A stretch of 64,000 nt of DNA, taken from Gigantopelta aegis. Taxonomy: Eukaryota > Mollusca > Gastropoda > Neomphalida > Peltospiridae. Both the position numbers and the translations under genes were made by a program. This document shows positions 10,954-21,925 of this stretch, piece by piece. A model generated the notes under the pieces. It was given only the letters and a program-made list of their open reading frames with translations, had not been told where the DNA came from and searched no databases. Numbering within the stretch: the stretch's first letter is position 1; each line of letters starts with the position of its first letter. The DNA lies in contig NC_054702.1 of NCBI RefSeq assembly GCF_016097555.1, positions 80,706,920-80,770,919 on the forward strand, given 5' to 3'.

Positions 10954-13803
10954 CTAAGCAACAGAGCCTTCTGGGACATCTGGGTTTATTACAACATATC
11001 TTGTGTGATCACCTTCATTGGATGTCAGAGTAAATGCTATTCTGTCATTATGTGCTGGAGATTCCTGCAATTCTAGAACATCACCAATTACTTCTTGATT
11101 AGCATTATCAGACGAACTCACGTCTTGTGCTTCGGTCACATAAGTAATTTGTCCATTGGGTGAAATAACCTCTTGTCCCTGGGTAATGAAGGTTATTTGC
11201 TCATCTGAAATTTGCTGTCCCTGGGTTATATAAGTCACTTGGTCATCTGGCAAAAGTCCATACTGTTCCTGAGTTAGATAAGTGACATGTTGATTTTCAT
11301 CATTTGCATCAGGTTCTTGACTTATAACAATATAGTGTGTTTCATTTGGTTCTTTCTTGATATGTGAAGTCGCCATTACTTCCTGCACAATTTGCGATGC
11401 AAAAAGCAACTCATTTACATCTGTAGCTGACACAGTTTGGACTCCAGTGGTGTCAAATACTGGCTTTCGGTCTTCAGTTTCACTAGGCTCTCCAGTTGCT
11501 ATGAACTCAAGACGATCCAGATGTCTGCTATCAGAAACCATCGTTGACATATCTTCCACATCTTCTTTCTCAGTTTTCACCACAAATGTACTGGACACAG
11601 GTACATGATGTTTCATTCTACGACGGATTGGCTTATCCTTGTTGCGTAGGTGTATTAGCTCGTGTCTTTTGAGGTGGGATGGTGTTCGAAACCAGGTTCC
11701 ACACAGGTCACATTGATATGGTTTTTCTCCGGTGTGAATCCGCTTGTGGACTCTGAGAGAACCCATTTCTGTGAGAACTGTACCACATATATCACAAGCG
11801 AATGCACCTTTCCTCTTTTGCAGACACCGGGCTCTGTGTTTCCGGAAATAAACATAGTCTTTAAAGTTTACACCACATTTATAGCACAGATAGCTCTTTT
11901 CTCCATTGTGTGAGCGGACATGAATATTAAGTCTCTTCTCACTGGTGAATTTCCGTCCACAGTGGCTCCAAGGGCAGACCAGTACCACCGTTTCCTTGAC
12001 TTTGTTATGGACATTTTCCATATGAACTGTCATTTGCCGGAGTTTGTAAAAAGTGGTAGGACACAAGTCACAAGAATACTTTTTTCTCAGTGGTGCATCT
12101 CCTACATTGTGTTTGATTCTACAATGCAGAAGATAATTGTTCTGAACTTTGAACCTCTTCTTGCATAACTCACAAGGATAAGGATAAACCTCACCATGCT
12201 CTTTGACATGGGCATTCAACTGGGGAGCAGAACAAAAACTCTTTTTGCATATGTGGCATATCTGAATTTGAGCACTGGCCATATGATTTTTCAAGTATTT
12301 TTCCATATGGAAACCTTTATCACAAGTAGAACACCTGTAATCTTTACTTGATCTGTGAAGCCGTAGGTGCTGTTTTAAGTAAGTTCGACAACGAAACTCC
12401 TTTGAACAACAATCACACCTGTAGGGTTTCTCTCCTGTGTGAATTCTGTTGTGAACATCCAGTTTTTCTCTGGAACTAAATGACAAGTCACAGTCGAGAC
12501 AATTAAAAGGTTGATCTCCACTATGAATTTGTTTATGTATCTCCATTTTGGACTTATTGTTAAACATTTTCTTGCAAATATCACACTGGTAGTCATTAAC
12601 CCTATTCTTTTTATGTTCCAACATGTGCGCTTTTAAAGTTTCTTTGGAAAAAAATGAATGTGGACAGAGGGAGCACTTGCGTACTTTTATTCGTTTTCTT
12701 TCATTCTTAAGCCTTGGCAAAAGTTTCTTATATGACTTTTTTGGATCTATATGCCGTGTATTGTACTTGTGATCTTTGCTTGTCACTTTAAATTCTTCAA
12801 AAGAAATATCACTGTCTTCAGAATGAAAGATTTCATCAGCATCTGATACTGAAGAATGGTGGGAGTCTTTATTTGGCTTGTCTTTCTTTGCTGCTGGTTC
12901 ATTAACAACAACTGTCTCAGACTTTGGCAAGCTATCCCCACCTTCATGCTTAATTTGGTCAGAGAGATCAACTAAAGCTTTAAGTTTTTTCGATGCAGGT
13001 AGGTCAGTTACAGATTCCGAATCACTGTCAACTTTATCTTGAGAACCTTGTAATGCAGGGTGTTGTGCATCACCCTTTGTTTTGACATCACTTGCCTCTT
13101 CTTCTACTTGTGAAATGGCACTGTCAGATAGACAGCCATTAGCTGTCTCAACAAAGGGAGACATATCTGGAAGACTAACACTTGTAGCTTGTTTTTGCAA
13201 CTGTTTTTGATTGGTTTCTGCATTAGGAAAACTAACACCTCCCTCTTTTTCCACTTCAGTGATTTTAGAATCACCTGAATATTCAACTTTAGTTTTTTTT
13301 GGAATGTTCTTATTTTTGTGCCGATTACCGCCTGTAACAATTACTTTTATCTTTTTAGGTTTTGTCAGCTGTGACAAAGATGCCTTGGATATTTTATCAA
13401 CATGCTTTGCTGATTTACTTCTGGTCACTGGAACAGACACTTCCTTGGCTTTCGTTTTCATAACTGTAAATGCTTTTTCTCCGCAACAGTGAATTTTCTT
13501 ATGAAGTTCAAGGCCAGAAAATGTGAAAAAATCACTCTCACACAGAACACATAAATAAGGCTTTGAATCTGTATGTACCCGCTTATGCACTGCAAGGCTG
13601 TACTTTTGGCCAAATGTTTTTTCACAAAACTTACACTTAAAACTTTCCCACTTCTTGAATTCACCTATCAGCTGTGCAAGAGAACTGCCTAGATTAAGAG
13701 TTTTTCTCTTGGTTATTTCATTACAACAAATCACACATTTATAGACTCTAACAATGTGGAGAGAAACAAGTGACCATTCACACTTCGAATGCTCATTTTT
13801 CAT
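10954..13803 (-). CDS. Gene B: 949-aa C2H2 zinc-finger protein with a V-T-Y repeat tail
   Basis: The frame runs from the ATG at 13803 (in-frame TGA 9 nt upstream) to a stop at 10954. The family N-terminal module is at 8-45 (CEWSL, HIVRVYKCVIC, RKTLNLG). Fingers 1-2 are at 57-77 and 85-105, and a VTRSKS motif is at 126-131. A long acidic, Ser-rich linker fills 170-345. About twelve fingers follow at 377-718, including one lacking its second His (491-507), a C-x4-C finger (CPWSHC, 610-632) and a C2HC finger (640-660). The tail holds four repeats of the form x-Q-[VI]-T-[YF]-x-T-[QE]-x-Q at about 838-890. It also has psi-K-x-E motifs (VKTE, IKKE) that fit SUMO attachment sites. It is the longest gene of the array. 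It is likely a nuclear regulator; its target is unknown. Confidence 0.9.
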   Translation of the reverse strand: MKNEHSKCEWSLVSLHIVRVYKCVICCNEITKRKTLNLGSSLAQLIGEFKKWESFKCKFCEKTFGQKYSLAVHKRVHTDSKPYLCVLCESDFFTFSGLELHKKIHCCGEKAFTVMKTKAKEVSVPVTRSKSAKHVDKISKASLSQLTKPKKIKVIVTGGNRHKNKNIPKKTKVEYSGDSKITEVEKEGGVSFPNAETNQKQLQKQATSVSLPDMSPFVETANGCLSDSAISQVEEEASDVKTKGDAQHPALQGSQDKVDSDSESVTDLPASKKLKALVDLSDQIKHEGGDSLPKSETVVVNEPAAKKDKPNKDSHHSSVSDADEIFHSEDSDISFEEFKVTSKDHKYNTRHIDPKKSYKKLLPRLKNERKRIKVRKCSLCPHSFFSKETLKAHMLEHKKNRVNDYQCDICKKMFNNKSKMEIHKQIHSGDQPFNCLDCDLSFSSREKLDVHNRIHTGEKPYRCDCCSKEFRCRTYLKQHLRLHRSSKDYRCSTCDKGFHMEKYLKNHMASAQIQICHICKKSFCSAPQLNAHVKEHGEVYPYPCELCKKRFKVQNNYLLHCRIKHNVGDAPLRKKYSCDLCPTTFYKLRQMTVHMENVHNKVKETVVLVCPWSHCGRKFTSEKRLNIHVRSHNGEKSYLCYKCGVNFKDYVYFRKHRARCLQKRKGAFACDICGTVLTEMGSLRVHKRIHTGEKPYQCDLCGTWFRTPSHLKRHELIHLRNKDKPIRRRMKHHVPVSSTFVVKTEKEDVEDMSTMVSDSRHLDRLEFIATGEPSETEDRKPVFDTTGVQTVSATDVNELLFASQIVQEVMATSHIKKEPNETHYIVISQEPDANDENQHVTYLTQEQYGLLPDDQVTYITQGQQISDEQITFITQGQEVISPNGQITYVTEAQDVSSSDNANQEVIGDVLELQESPAHNDRIAFTLTSNEGDHTRYVVINPDVPEGSVA

Positions 13804-14089
13804 AGCTGGTCAGGATGTGTGGGAGTTTTCTGAAACCTGGTTCATGCATCCACATAACAATGTTTGTTTTTTTATCCTGAATATAAAACTTGTGTTATAT
13901 TCCAAGCTAAGGTTAATATAAAATGCACAAATGACACATCATATGATTCTATCTTTTGTCTTGATTCCTGTCTGATGTTTTTCAATTCACAAAACTATGG
14001 CATACCATTCCTGTAAAAAATGAAGAATATACATGTTAGAAGGTCTGAATGCATCACAAGCATTAATATAGATTTATACATACATACAT

Positions 14090-14386
14090 TTAAAGTTTGT
14101 TTCGTTTAACGACACCATGAAAGCACAGTGATTATTAATCATCGGCTGTTGGATGTCAAACATTTGGTCATTTTGACATATAGTCTTAAGAGAAGAAACC
14201 TGCTACAATTTTCCATTAGTAGCGAGGGGTCTTTGAAATTCACCATCCCACGGCCTTGATATACCAGTTGTGGTGCACTGGCTGGAACAAGAAATAACCC
14301 AATGGGCCCAAAAATGGGGATTGATCTCAGACCGACCACACATCAATTGAGTGCTTTACCACTGGTCTAACCCCCCCCCCCCCCCA
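14090..14386 (-). repeat. SINE, type A body
   Basis: The tail GTTTGTTTCGTTTAACGACA lies at 14096 and the head (TTTACCACTGGTCTAACCC) ends in poly-C at about 14386. This type-A body (GAGCACA, TTATTAATCATCGG, CAAACATTTGG) is the commonest in the window. Confidence 0.8.
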
Positions 14387-14395
14387 CACACACAC

Positions 14396-14783
14396 AGAAA
14401 GAAAGAAGTGTTTTATTTAACGACGCACTCAACACATTTTATTTACGGTTATATGGCGTCAGACATATGATTCAGGACCACACAGGTTTTGAGAGGAAAC
14501 CCGCTGTCGCCGCTACATGGGCTACTCTTCCGACTGGCAGTAAGGGATCTTTTATTTGCGCTTCCCACAGGCAGGATAGCACAAACCATGGCCTTTGTTG
14601 AACCAGTTATGGATCACTGGTCGGTGCAAGTGGTTTACACCTACCCATTGAGCCTTGCGGAGCACTCACTCAGGGTTTGGAGTCGGTATCTGGATTAAAA
14701 ATCCCATGCCTCGACTGGGATCCGAACCCAGTACCTACCAGCCTGTAGACCGATGGCCTGCCACGACGCCACAGAGGCCGGTG
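14396..14783 (-). repeat. SINE, type C head on type B body
   Basis: The tail is AAAGAAAGAAGTGTTTTATT and the head (read rc) starts CCGGCCTCTGTGGCGTCG and contains GGTAGGTACTGGGTTCGGAT, a good tRNA-like B box. Near-identical copies occur at 30860, 37346, 45089 and 49639. Confidence 0.85.
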
Positions 14784-14880
14784 CACACACACAGAGTATT
14801 GCCATGAATGGCAAGTGATCGAGCCTGCTCCCCTCCATACTAACCTGAACAAATTTAAATTTTGGGAGAGCATTTCCTTT

Positions 14881-15137
14881 CAACTTATTTCCGTGCTTAT
14901 ATCCAATTAAGGTTCAAGCACACTGATCTGGGCACACACCTCAGCTATCTGGGCTGTCTGTCCAGGACAGTGGGATAGTTGTTAATGGTTAGTGAGAGCG
15001 AAGAGGGTATAGTGGTCTTACACTTACCCACCGAGTTATTAAAACTCGCTCTAGGTGGGAGCCGGTACCGGGCTGTGCAAATCCTGTACCTACCAGCCTT
15101 ATGTCCGATGGCTTAACCATGTCATACCAAGGCCAGT
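14881..15137 (-). repeat. SINE-like repeat, third head family
   Basis: Read on the minus strand it begins CTGGCCTTGGTATGACATGG and continues with GGCTGGTAGGTACAGGATTT, a tRNA-like head related to type C, but the body (CTCGGTGGGTAAGTGTAAGA, CAGCCCAGATAGCTGAGG) is different. A fragment of the same family lies at 27977-28078. Confidence 0.65.
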
Positions 15138-15535
15138 TTAGAACAGCAGCAAACTGATAAGACTTGTAATAAATTTTTAAATATATTTTCTTTGAAACAT
15201 GTGGTCAGGTGGATAAAAGTAAAAATACAACATTACCCTTATTGGTGGAAATTTCGATCTGGCTACATTAAAGCTATTATAACATATTTAATGTCCTACT
15301 AGAAATCGAAAGCTCTCTGCCAATCAAATCACATTAAAAGTACACTCATCTAGAGTTCTGTGCCGTAGCGTTTTAAATTTGCTTTTGGTTATAAACATGA
15401 CAAAATGTTTGGACTTCTCGATTCCATAAAACCTGATAGTGTCCAAAATGTAGTCAGTGATTGTTTTATTTCATCAGTATGTTTGGATATTCGTTTAAAA
15501 AACACCCACGCACTTGTAATTTCAACCAAAATATG

Positions 15536-17073
15536 TTTAAAGCTGCAGTCCCTGGAATATTTTTATTATTTAAGCATATAGAATAGATGATTCAGTTCTG
15601 TTTAGTATCAAAAAGGTCCACCACATCGCTATAGTTTCGCAATGCTCGCTTATCTACATTATCTAGGTCAACTACAAACGCAATGGCCAACTTTGTTTTT
15701 CTTCATTTAGCGCGACGCCAGTAGAACTGGGACTTTACGTGATTTGTGCAGGCGCTGAGCTTCTCACATGATTTTGAACAAATTTAACTGTCTTGATTGA
15801 GGGGTTGTCTGATATCTCCAAAACATATTTATATCCATAGAGGTATGGTACAACGCCTTTCCAGGGGTTGGTGAGTGGGGGATTTGCCTTGAAATTTTGA
15901 CAGTGGCCAGCTTTTGGCATACGCGTTACATGTAAGGGGGTGTTACTAATTACGTAATGCTCTAGAGGAAGAGGGTGTTGTGTTCGATTTACGTAACATT
16001 TTTCAAGACTATGTGTTATTTTTATTCATTATTTAGACCTAAAAAGGTGAGTTTTTAAAATGCGCAGTCAGTCTAGGATCGATCCTCATCGGCGAGTATA
16101 TAAAAGGCCATGGTATGTGATATCCTGTCTGTGGGATGGTACATATAAACGATCCCTTGCTAAAAAAATGTAGCAGGTTTCCAAGGCGCGTGTGCAGGGA
16201 TTTCAGCAGGGTTGGGGGTTATAGAATGTGTTGAGCGAAGTTTATATGGGGCCATGCTCCCCCAGAAAATACATTTCAATTTTTTAAAGCTTGGGCAGGT
16301 AAGGGTTTCGACCTCCAATACCCCCTCCCCCTGCACATGCACCCGATTCCTCTCTAAGATTATATGTCAAAATTACCAAATGTTAGACATCCAACAGCAG
16401 ATGGAAGGAAGGATAGGATATGTTTCATTTAACGAATGCACTCAACACATTTTATTTGCGGTTATATGGCGTCGGATGATTATTAAATCAATATGCTCTA
16501 ACACTGATGTCGTTAAAAAAAAAAAAAAAACCTAACTTTACCCTTTCCAAATGAAAGAATATTTATTTCAATCTGTTGATTTTAACACACGTAAAATTAA
16601 GAAGTGAAAACGTTCACTGTCTACTTTAGTATATTTTATTTAAAAATGATTAAGGTGTTACTAGTATACAAACTAACTTTGAAAGTTCAACTAACACTTT
16701 ATAAAATATTAATTCTGAAATAGGAAGGTATGATTGTCGATAATACGTTGTCAAAATCAAACCGGTTTTAACGAAAGACTCTAGTACCGTATCCTCAACC
16801 GAACGTTCTTCGTACAGCGCAAGATTTCTCTTTTAAATTTTTTTAGACGAACCCTACAATTTGAAATCGGCAAACGCACATGTTAACTGAAACTGACAAC
16901 AGGCTGTCATTTGTGCTTTGCCGAGCTATGGCGGCACAGCCGACGAATCGAGCGTATACTTTTGACGATCTCTGCTCATAGCGAACACACACAAGTTTTT
17001 TAAAAGTGCATTTGAGCTTGTATTTCATATTTGTACATGTTATAATATGGTAACCAGAGACTGTAACTTTAAA
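15536..17073. mobile_element. 1.5-kb TIR element, copy 1
   Basis: The left end TTTAAAGCTGCAGTCCCTGG and the inverted right end TTTAAAGTTACAGTCTCTGG are TIRs with few mismatches. Long stretches (AAACATATTTATATCCATAG, CAGTGGCCAGC, CTAGTACCGTATCCTCAACC) match the copy at 62016-63982 in the same order. There is no transposase ORF. A SINE (about 16055-16400) lies inside both copies, so it entered before they separated. A (T)AAAA tract ends the nested repeats at 16516. Confidence 0.65.
16055..16480 (+). repeat. SINE pieces split by an insertion
   Basis: SINE sequence (CAGTCTAGGATCGATCC, ATCCTGTCTGTGGGATGGTA) runs to about 16183 and resumes with TCTCTAAGATTATATGTCAA near 16351. The intervening block (about 16184-16345) has GTGCAGGG at its left and CCCTGCAC at its right end, with TTCC on both flanks. 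The same arrangement is seen at 62555-62870. Confidence 0.5.
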
Positions 17074-18295
17074 GTGACATGTTTTCTGAGGTATAACGGA
17101 ATATTATGACCTAACATTGTTCCACACTATATAAATGAGTTACAAAGGACTACAAAAATTGTAACATGAGAATGTCATTTTAGCCTACCAAGAAACTAAT
17201 GTCATTTTCACATCTTTGGTTTGGCTTCATACACAATAAAAATAACATATCTAACTAATTTTTTAATATGATATATTTGACAAAAGTTAACCTACTTTTA
17301 ATTATTTTTTCTTTTAAAACTTAAACTTAATATTTTATCTAAATTTTAAAAAAATTGTTAACTGTGTTGTCTGCTCTCAAAACTATTTTGACACGTGTGA
17401 AAGTAACCAGACCAGTTTTCATTTTAATGCCACATGGAGAAGCATGCTAATAATAGAGTTAATTTTGAATCTGATTAATGCCAGTTTTAAGAAAGCTGGA
17501 AAAATTCCAATGCAAAATTACAACTGAAATTTGTTTTGTTTGAACATTACTAATGCACTCAACGAATGCACTCAACGGTCTTCCAACAAAATCTTGTAAT
17601 TAATTTGTTTTACTATTTCTAAAATATGACTTTGAACTGAAATTACCCCAAGATGTTTTATTTATTGTGTACGAAGACAAGTCATGGGTGCGAAAAGTGT
17701 TTGTCGTCAACCATGGCAAGGAAATAACTCTATAGGCCTACTCAGCAATAACCATTTATATTTTACCTTTAAATTTGTACGGTACTCGATTAACTGGTTA
17801 AATGTTTTAAATTGGGTGTCCATGTGTGTAAGTGGTCCAGACATGGACACATTTTATGTATGTGTTCATTTATGCGATTACTAGTAACTTATGGTTTTGT
17901 ATCCACTTGTGTGTTTTCGGACACGTTTCCTTACTTACCACTATATGATCTGGTCGGCAAAAACGTATTTGCAGCCGTATGCCGGACTGCACTACCCACC
18001 GCATAAATGGATACCATCCTATATTAAATCATTGTGTGGGGTTTTCAGCCATGACTGCATCCACATAATAGACATACACAAGAGAAAACGCTAGTTTAAA
18101 CAAGTGCTCAATGCTTAATAAATTAAATTAATTCAAACATCACCAGTGATTTTAGTTAGAATACCAACATAAATGTTTAGTCTCTTTTATCTTTTAACAT
18201 TTTGATATAAGCCTTTTTTTTTTTTATGGAGATTGATTTTTTAATGATTTTTTAAATCTGAGTTTTTATTATTATCATCCATTAAAGGCTTTTGT
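17074..18295. other. Non-coding interval, nothing recognised
   Basis: AT-rich sequence without motifs or repeats that I recognise. Short ORFs at 17684-18094 have no family features. Confidence 0.4.
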
Positions 18296-18348
18296 AGGAG
18301 ATATCGCTGGCACTATAATTTGCGATATCTCCTGCGAGGAGATATCGC
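18296..18348. repeat. Three iterons of AGGAGATATCGC (+,-,+)
   Basis: AGGAGATATCGC occurs at 18296-18307, inverted at 18322-18333 and again direct at 18337-18348. The first two form a perfect 12-bp stem with a 14-nt loop. Confidence 0.8.
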
Positions 18349-18574
18349 TTCTTATAATCTCGATTGGTCAAATTTTAATCACAAGACAATGTTTTGTTAC
18401 GTCAGTGTGTTTGTTTCAGTGCTAAACCTACCATTAGTAACGTCACGCCAACGCCGTTCTGCTAGTTAACGAGTCTACTGCTGACATTTAACCCACATTA
18501 CTGACATTGTTTACAACTGTCGCAAATGAAAAGAATGATAATGGATGATGAAAAAAGAATACCCCCTTGTGTCT

Positions 18575-18680
18575 TGTGATATCATAATTCATCAGCACTC
18601 GTTGATAAAAGTATAAAATCCTCGGCAAGCCTCGGATTTCCTACTTTTATCAACTCGTGCTGATAAATTATGATATCACA
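18575..18680. repeat. Foldback palindrome
   Basis: TGTGATATCATAATTCATCA and the next 30 bases are repeated inverted at the right side (ending TTATGATATCACA) with a few mismatches, around a short GGCAAGCC centre. It is a hairpin of about 50 bp per arm, probably a small foldback MITE. Confidence 0.7.
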
Positions 18681-19437
18681 AAACACTCATGGAGTATCAT
18701 CTATTTATTATTATTTGGCCTATTATTTTTTTAATGGGAGGGTGAAACAATATTTAGGACTTCTTTTTGTGATTATTTAATATATAGGCCCTACAACCAT
18801 CATTTTAAAACTAAAAGGCATTTATTTTATTACATACACAATAATAAAACTCAAAAGCAAAACAGTTGTGATTTGCTTTTAACACAAAACAAAAACTTTT
18901 TTTCAAAGTAAATATTTTTGTCCATTTTAGCGCGAAAACGCTAAACTGTGTTGAGAGACGACAAGCACTACGTAGATTTTGAAACTGTGTAGAAAGACCT
19001 TTTATCGTCTTAATAATAACACCTATTTATACCTATGTGTCTTCTATATAAAATTTTATATCAGCTTCTTTTCTTCGGTCAGATCGATCTGTTTTTATAT
19101 CTCGACATGTAAAATTATTGCTTAAGAAAATTATTTTCAGCCAAATCACTGGCAAATCATTAACCGGAACTATTTCCCGAAATATGTAAAACCTTTAACA
19201 CAGAAAATGTGGAAGAGGATTTAACCTGTTTTAAGTTGTTTTTTGTTTTTTCTCGAGACGGGATGCAAGTCATGCAACACAGTAACTAAAATTAGTCTGA
19301 ACTGACGTAGAAAGTGTGGGTGAAAAAGTATTGACGTAATGTGCACCTAGCACTACACAGTAACTAGTTATTGACGTACCATAATTACAATAAGGGAAGG
19401 CGGAAGGTGCAACCACACTGTATATGAGGCGATACCA

Positions 19438-19840
19438 CTAGACAACATTGATTTATTAAACATTAAGTAAATTCGACGGCTAGTCTTTGAGAAAACCCAC
19501 TATATTTTCCATTAGTAGCAAGGGATTGTTTAATATGCACCATCCAAGCCCGTAGCCAGGGGGGTTCGTAGGGTTCGAACGAACCCCCCTTTTTCTGAAG
19601 TGCCCTTTCAAACTAGGCTAGAGCCCCCCCCCCCCCCCCGAGTCATGTCCTGCCACTCTGAAACACGCTGAAACCGACAATGTGCTCGCAAGTGCCCTTT
19701 TAATACCAAAAAGAACCCCCCTTCAAACATCCTGGCGACGGGCTTGCCATCACAAAGACAGGAGCACTGCCTGTAACGAGAAATGGGCCCACCGACGGGG
19801 ATCGACTGCAAATCAGCGGTGCATCAGGCGAGCGCGTATG
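19438..19840 (-). repeat. SINE, type A, interrupted by a MITE
   Basis: The left part shows TTGATTTATTAAAC and CCATTAGTAGCAAGGGAT. The right part (19752-19840) shows GAAATGGGCCCACCGACGGG and the B-box region. The break at 19545-19746 is a separate element. The TTGATATACCAGTCG body segment is deleted. Confidence 0.75.
19545..19746. mobile_element. 202-bp MITE inside a SINE, TSD CCATC
   Basis: The ends CAAGCCCGTAGCCAGG and (inverted) CAAGCCCGTCGCCAGG match at 15 of 16 bases. CCATC flanks both sides (19540-19544 and 19747-19751), and that sequence occurs once in uninterrupted SINEs. The interior has two GGGGGGTTC-type arms, a poly-C run and no ORF. Confidence 0.8.
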
Positions 19841-20023
19841 TAATAAATCATCATAACTAATTATTATGGTGAATGGTGATAGTGACCAGCGACGTGTTAA
19901 ATTAAAACATTTTAAATATTTAATCATGGAAGTTAATATGACTTCTTATTTTATGATAATCGGTGATGTACTGAACGTTGAGATAAACAATATGTAGTAG
20001 GAGTCCAAATGTGAAGTAAGCTT

Positions 20024-20256
20024 GTTTTGTTTAACGACACCACTGGAACACATTGATTTATTAATCATCGGCTATTGTCTAACATAGTCTTAGAGAGGAA
20101 GCCCGCCATGTCTCTATTAATAGCAAGGGATCTTTTATATGCACCATCCCACACAGGATAGAACATACCACGGACTTTCATATACCAGTCGTGGAGCACA
20201 GACTAGAGTAAAAAACAGCCCACTGGGCTCACCAACGGGGATCGATCCTAGAGAAT
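20024..20256 (-). repeat. SINE, type A
   Basis: GCTTGTTTTGTTTAACGACA tail, TTATTAATCATCGGCTATTG, AGCAAGGGATCTTTTATATG and GGGGATCGATCCTAG are all present in order. The head is truncated. Confidence 0.8.
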
Positions 20257-20698
20257 GCAGTATGTATATGCACTGGCTGGGGAGCACAGCCAACAGCGTT
20301 TTATTCCATCGCTGAAAAAGTCTACGTACCACCTGAAAATCCCAAGCTAGGCCCCTCTTACCGTGGCCTACCAGTAGTTTAAAATGTACTGGGGGATATC
20401 CCGTTAAAAATAAAAAATATAATAATAAAGAAGAAAGATTCCTTTCTTTTTCCGTTTGTCTGAACTAGACAAACAGACGTAGGAGACCATTTTTAAAAAA
20501 ATAAAAATAATTTGTCACTCGCCTCCATCTCATAACACAAACACCACAAACTTACTAAATGATCATCTCAACTAGTCCTTTCCACAGGGAACGCGTTTTT
20601 CAACCTGAAATTTACTACAAGTTATTCATTTCTGAGCCGATTGATATCTAAACTGCAGACAATAATAGTTTGTTTGTTGCTGGGGTTTTTTTTGGAAA

Positions 20699-20871
20699 AA
20701 TATCCGCCCGGTCCCCCCTTCCCCTAACCCTAACCCCAACCCCAACCCTAACCCCAACCCCAACCCTAGTCCTAACCCCAGCCCTAGTCCTAACCCCAGC
20801 CATAACCCTAACCCTAACCCTAACCCTCAACCCTAACTAAAAATAATAATGGAGGGGACCGGGCGGATATT
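20699..20871. mobile_element. Inverted-repeat element with a telomere-like CCCTAA core
   Basis: A perfect 18-bp inverted repeat (AATATCCGCCCGGTCCCC at 20699-20716, inverted at 20854-20871) bounds about 115 bp of degenerate CCCTAA, CCCCAA and CCCTAG repeats. The last four units are exact CCCTAA. Confidence 0.8.
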
Positions 20872-20896
20872 ATACCTTTTTTTTGTGTGTGTTTCT

Positions 20897-21057
20897 TGGG
20901 GGGGGGGGGGGGGGGGGGGGGTGTAAATTAAAAAAAAAAATTTTTACTTTTCGTCTTACGTCAAATCAAACTGAAATTATTCTTTTTTTTTCTTTTTTTT
21001 TGTAGGAGTATGAGACGGACAAAGGAGTGCATACTTTTTTAAAAATTATAATACGTT

Positions 21058-21082
<25 letters not shown>
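20897..21082. repeat. Poly-G, poly-T/A and (AAT)n tracts
   Basis: A 26-nt poly-G run starts at 20897, followed by A/T homopolymers and a (TAA)n run near 21059-21082. A-rich simple sequence recurs at 21483-21540. Confidence 0.85.
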
Positions 21083-21095
<13 letters not shown>

Positions 21096-21601
21096 TACTT
21101 TGCTCCTATCTGGAGGTATAAATGTAGTTCCTTGATTATGGGAAGTCGCCTGCTACCAACCTTGATTGGACTACTGGTGCTCCCTTGCCAGTACAGGCGT
21201 CCCTCTTTCACCCCCGCCCCATCCTTTCCTGTCCTGGATGGAGGAGGCGGCCGAGGCCGGCTCTTGTGCCCAATATAGGCGTGCGCTACAACAGCTTGCT
21301 CTGAATGTGCACGTTAATTCTTATTCCATTCCATTCCATATGGGACGTGGATTTCTAGTTTTCTAAACCCAAGTGTCAAAAGTAACCATATTAGACACCA
21401 AATAGCGATATTTTTAAACGTGGTGTACTTAAAAAAATTTCAGGCTTAAAAACCCTACATAGAACAACCCCCCTCCCCCCTCCAAAAAAATAAAAATAAA
21501 AATAAATAAATAATAATAAAATAAATAAAATAAAAATTTCAATATATATTGTTATTTTTCTAATCTATTTTTTAACATTAATACCAGCATGTACGTGAAA
21601 A

Positions 21602-21925
21602 GGAAGGAAGGAAATGTTTTTATTTAACGACGCAATGAACACATGCTATTTACATTTATATTGCGTCAGGCATATGGTTAAGGACCACACAGATATTGAG
21701 AGGAAACCCGCTGTCGCCACTTCATGAGCTACTCTTTTCGATTAACAGCAAGGGATCTTTTATATGCATCATCCCAGACAGGACAGCACATACCACGGCC
21801 TTTGATATACCAGTCGTGGTGCATTGGATGGAGCGAGAAATAGCCCAATGGGCCCATCGACGGGGATCGATCCCAGACCGACCGCGCACCAAGCGAAAAC
21901 TTTACCATTGGGCTACGTCCCGCCC
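21602..21925 (-). repeat. SINE, type B, near full length, with TSD
   Basis: The tail is GGAAGGAAGGAAATG and the head (rc) begins GGGCGGGACGTAGCCCAATGG with GGTCTGGGATCGATCCC as the B box. The TSD GTACGTGAAAA is intact at 21591-21601 and 21926-21936. This is the clearest reference copy of the type B SINE. Confidence 0.9.

Noticed and set aside
14489-14698. Recurring small protein seen at 14489, 30875, 45082 and 54641
   Set aside because: These are translations of the same SINE bodies; the recurrence is due to the repeat, not to a gene family.
20715-20835. A true chromosome end
   Set aside because: The CCCTAA tract is short, degenerate and flanked by inverted repeats and ordinary sequence on both sides.
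21840-21925. tRNA genes
   Set aside because: The tRNA-like A and B boxes are always attached to SINE bodies and the cloverleaf is not preserved.
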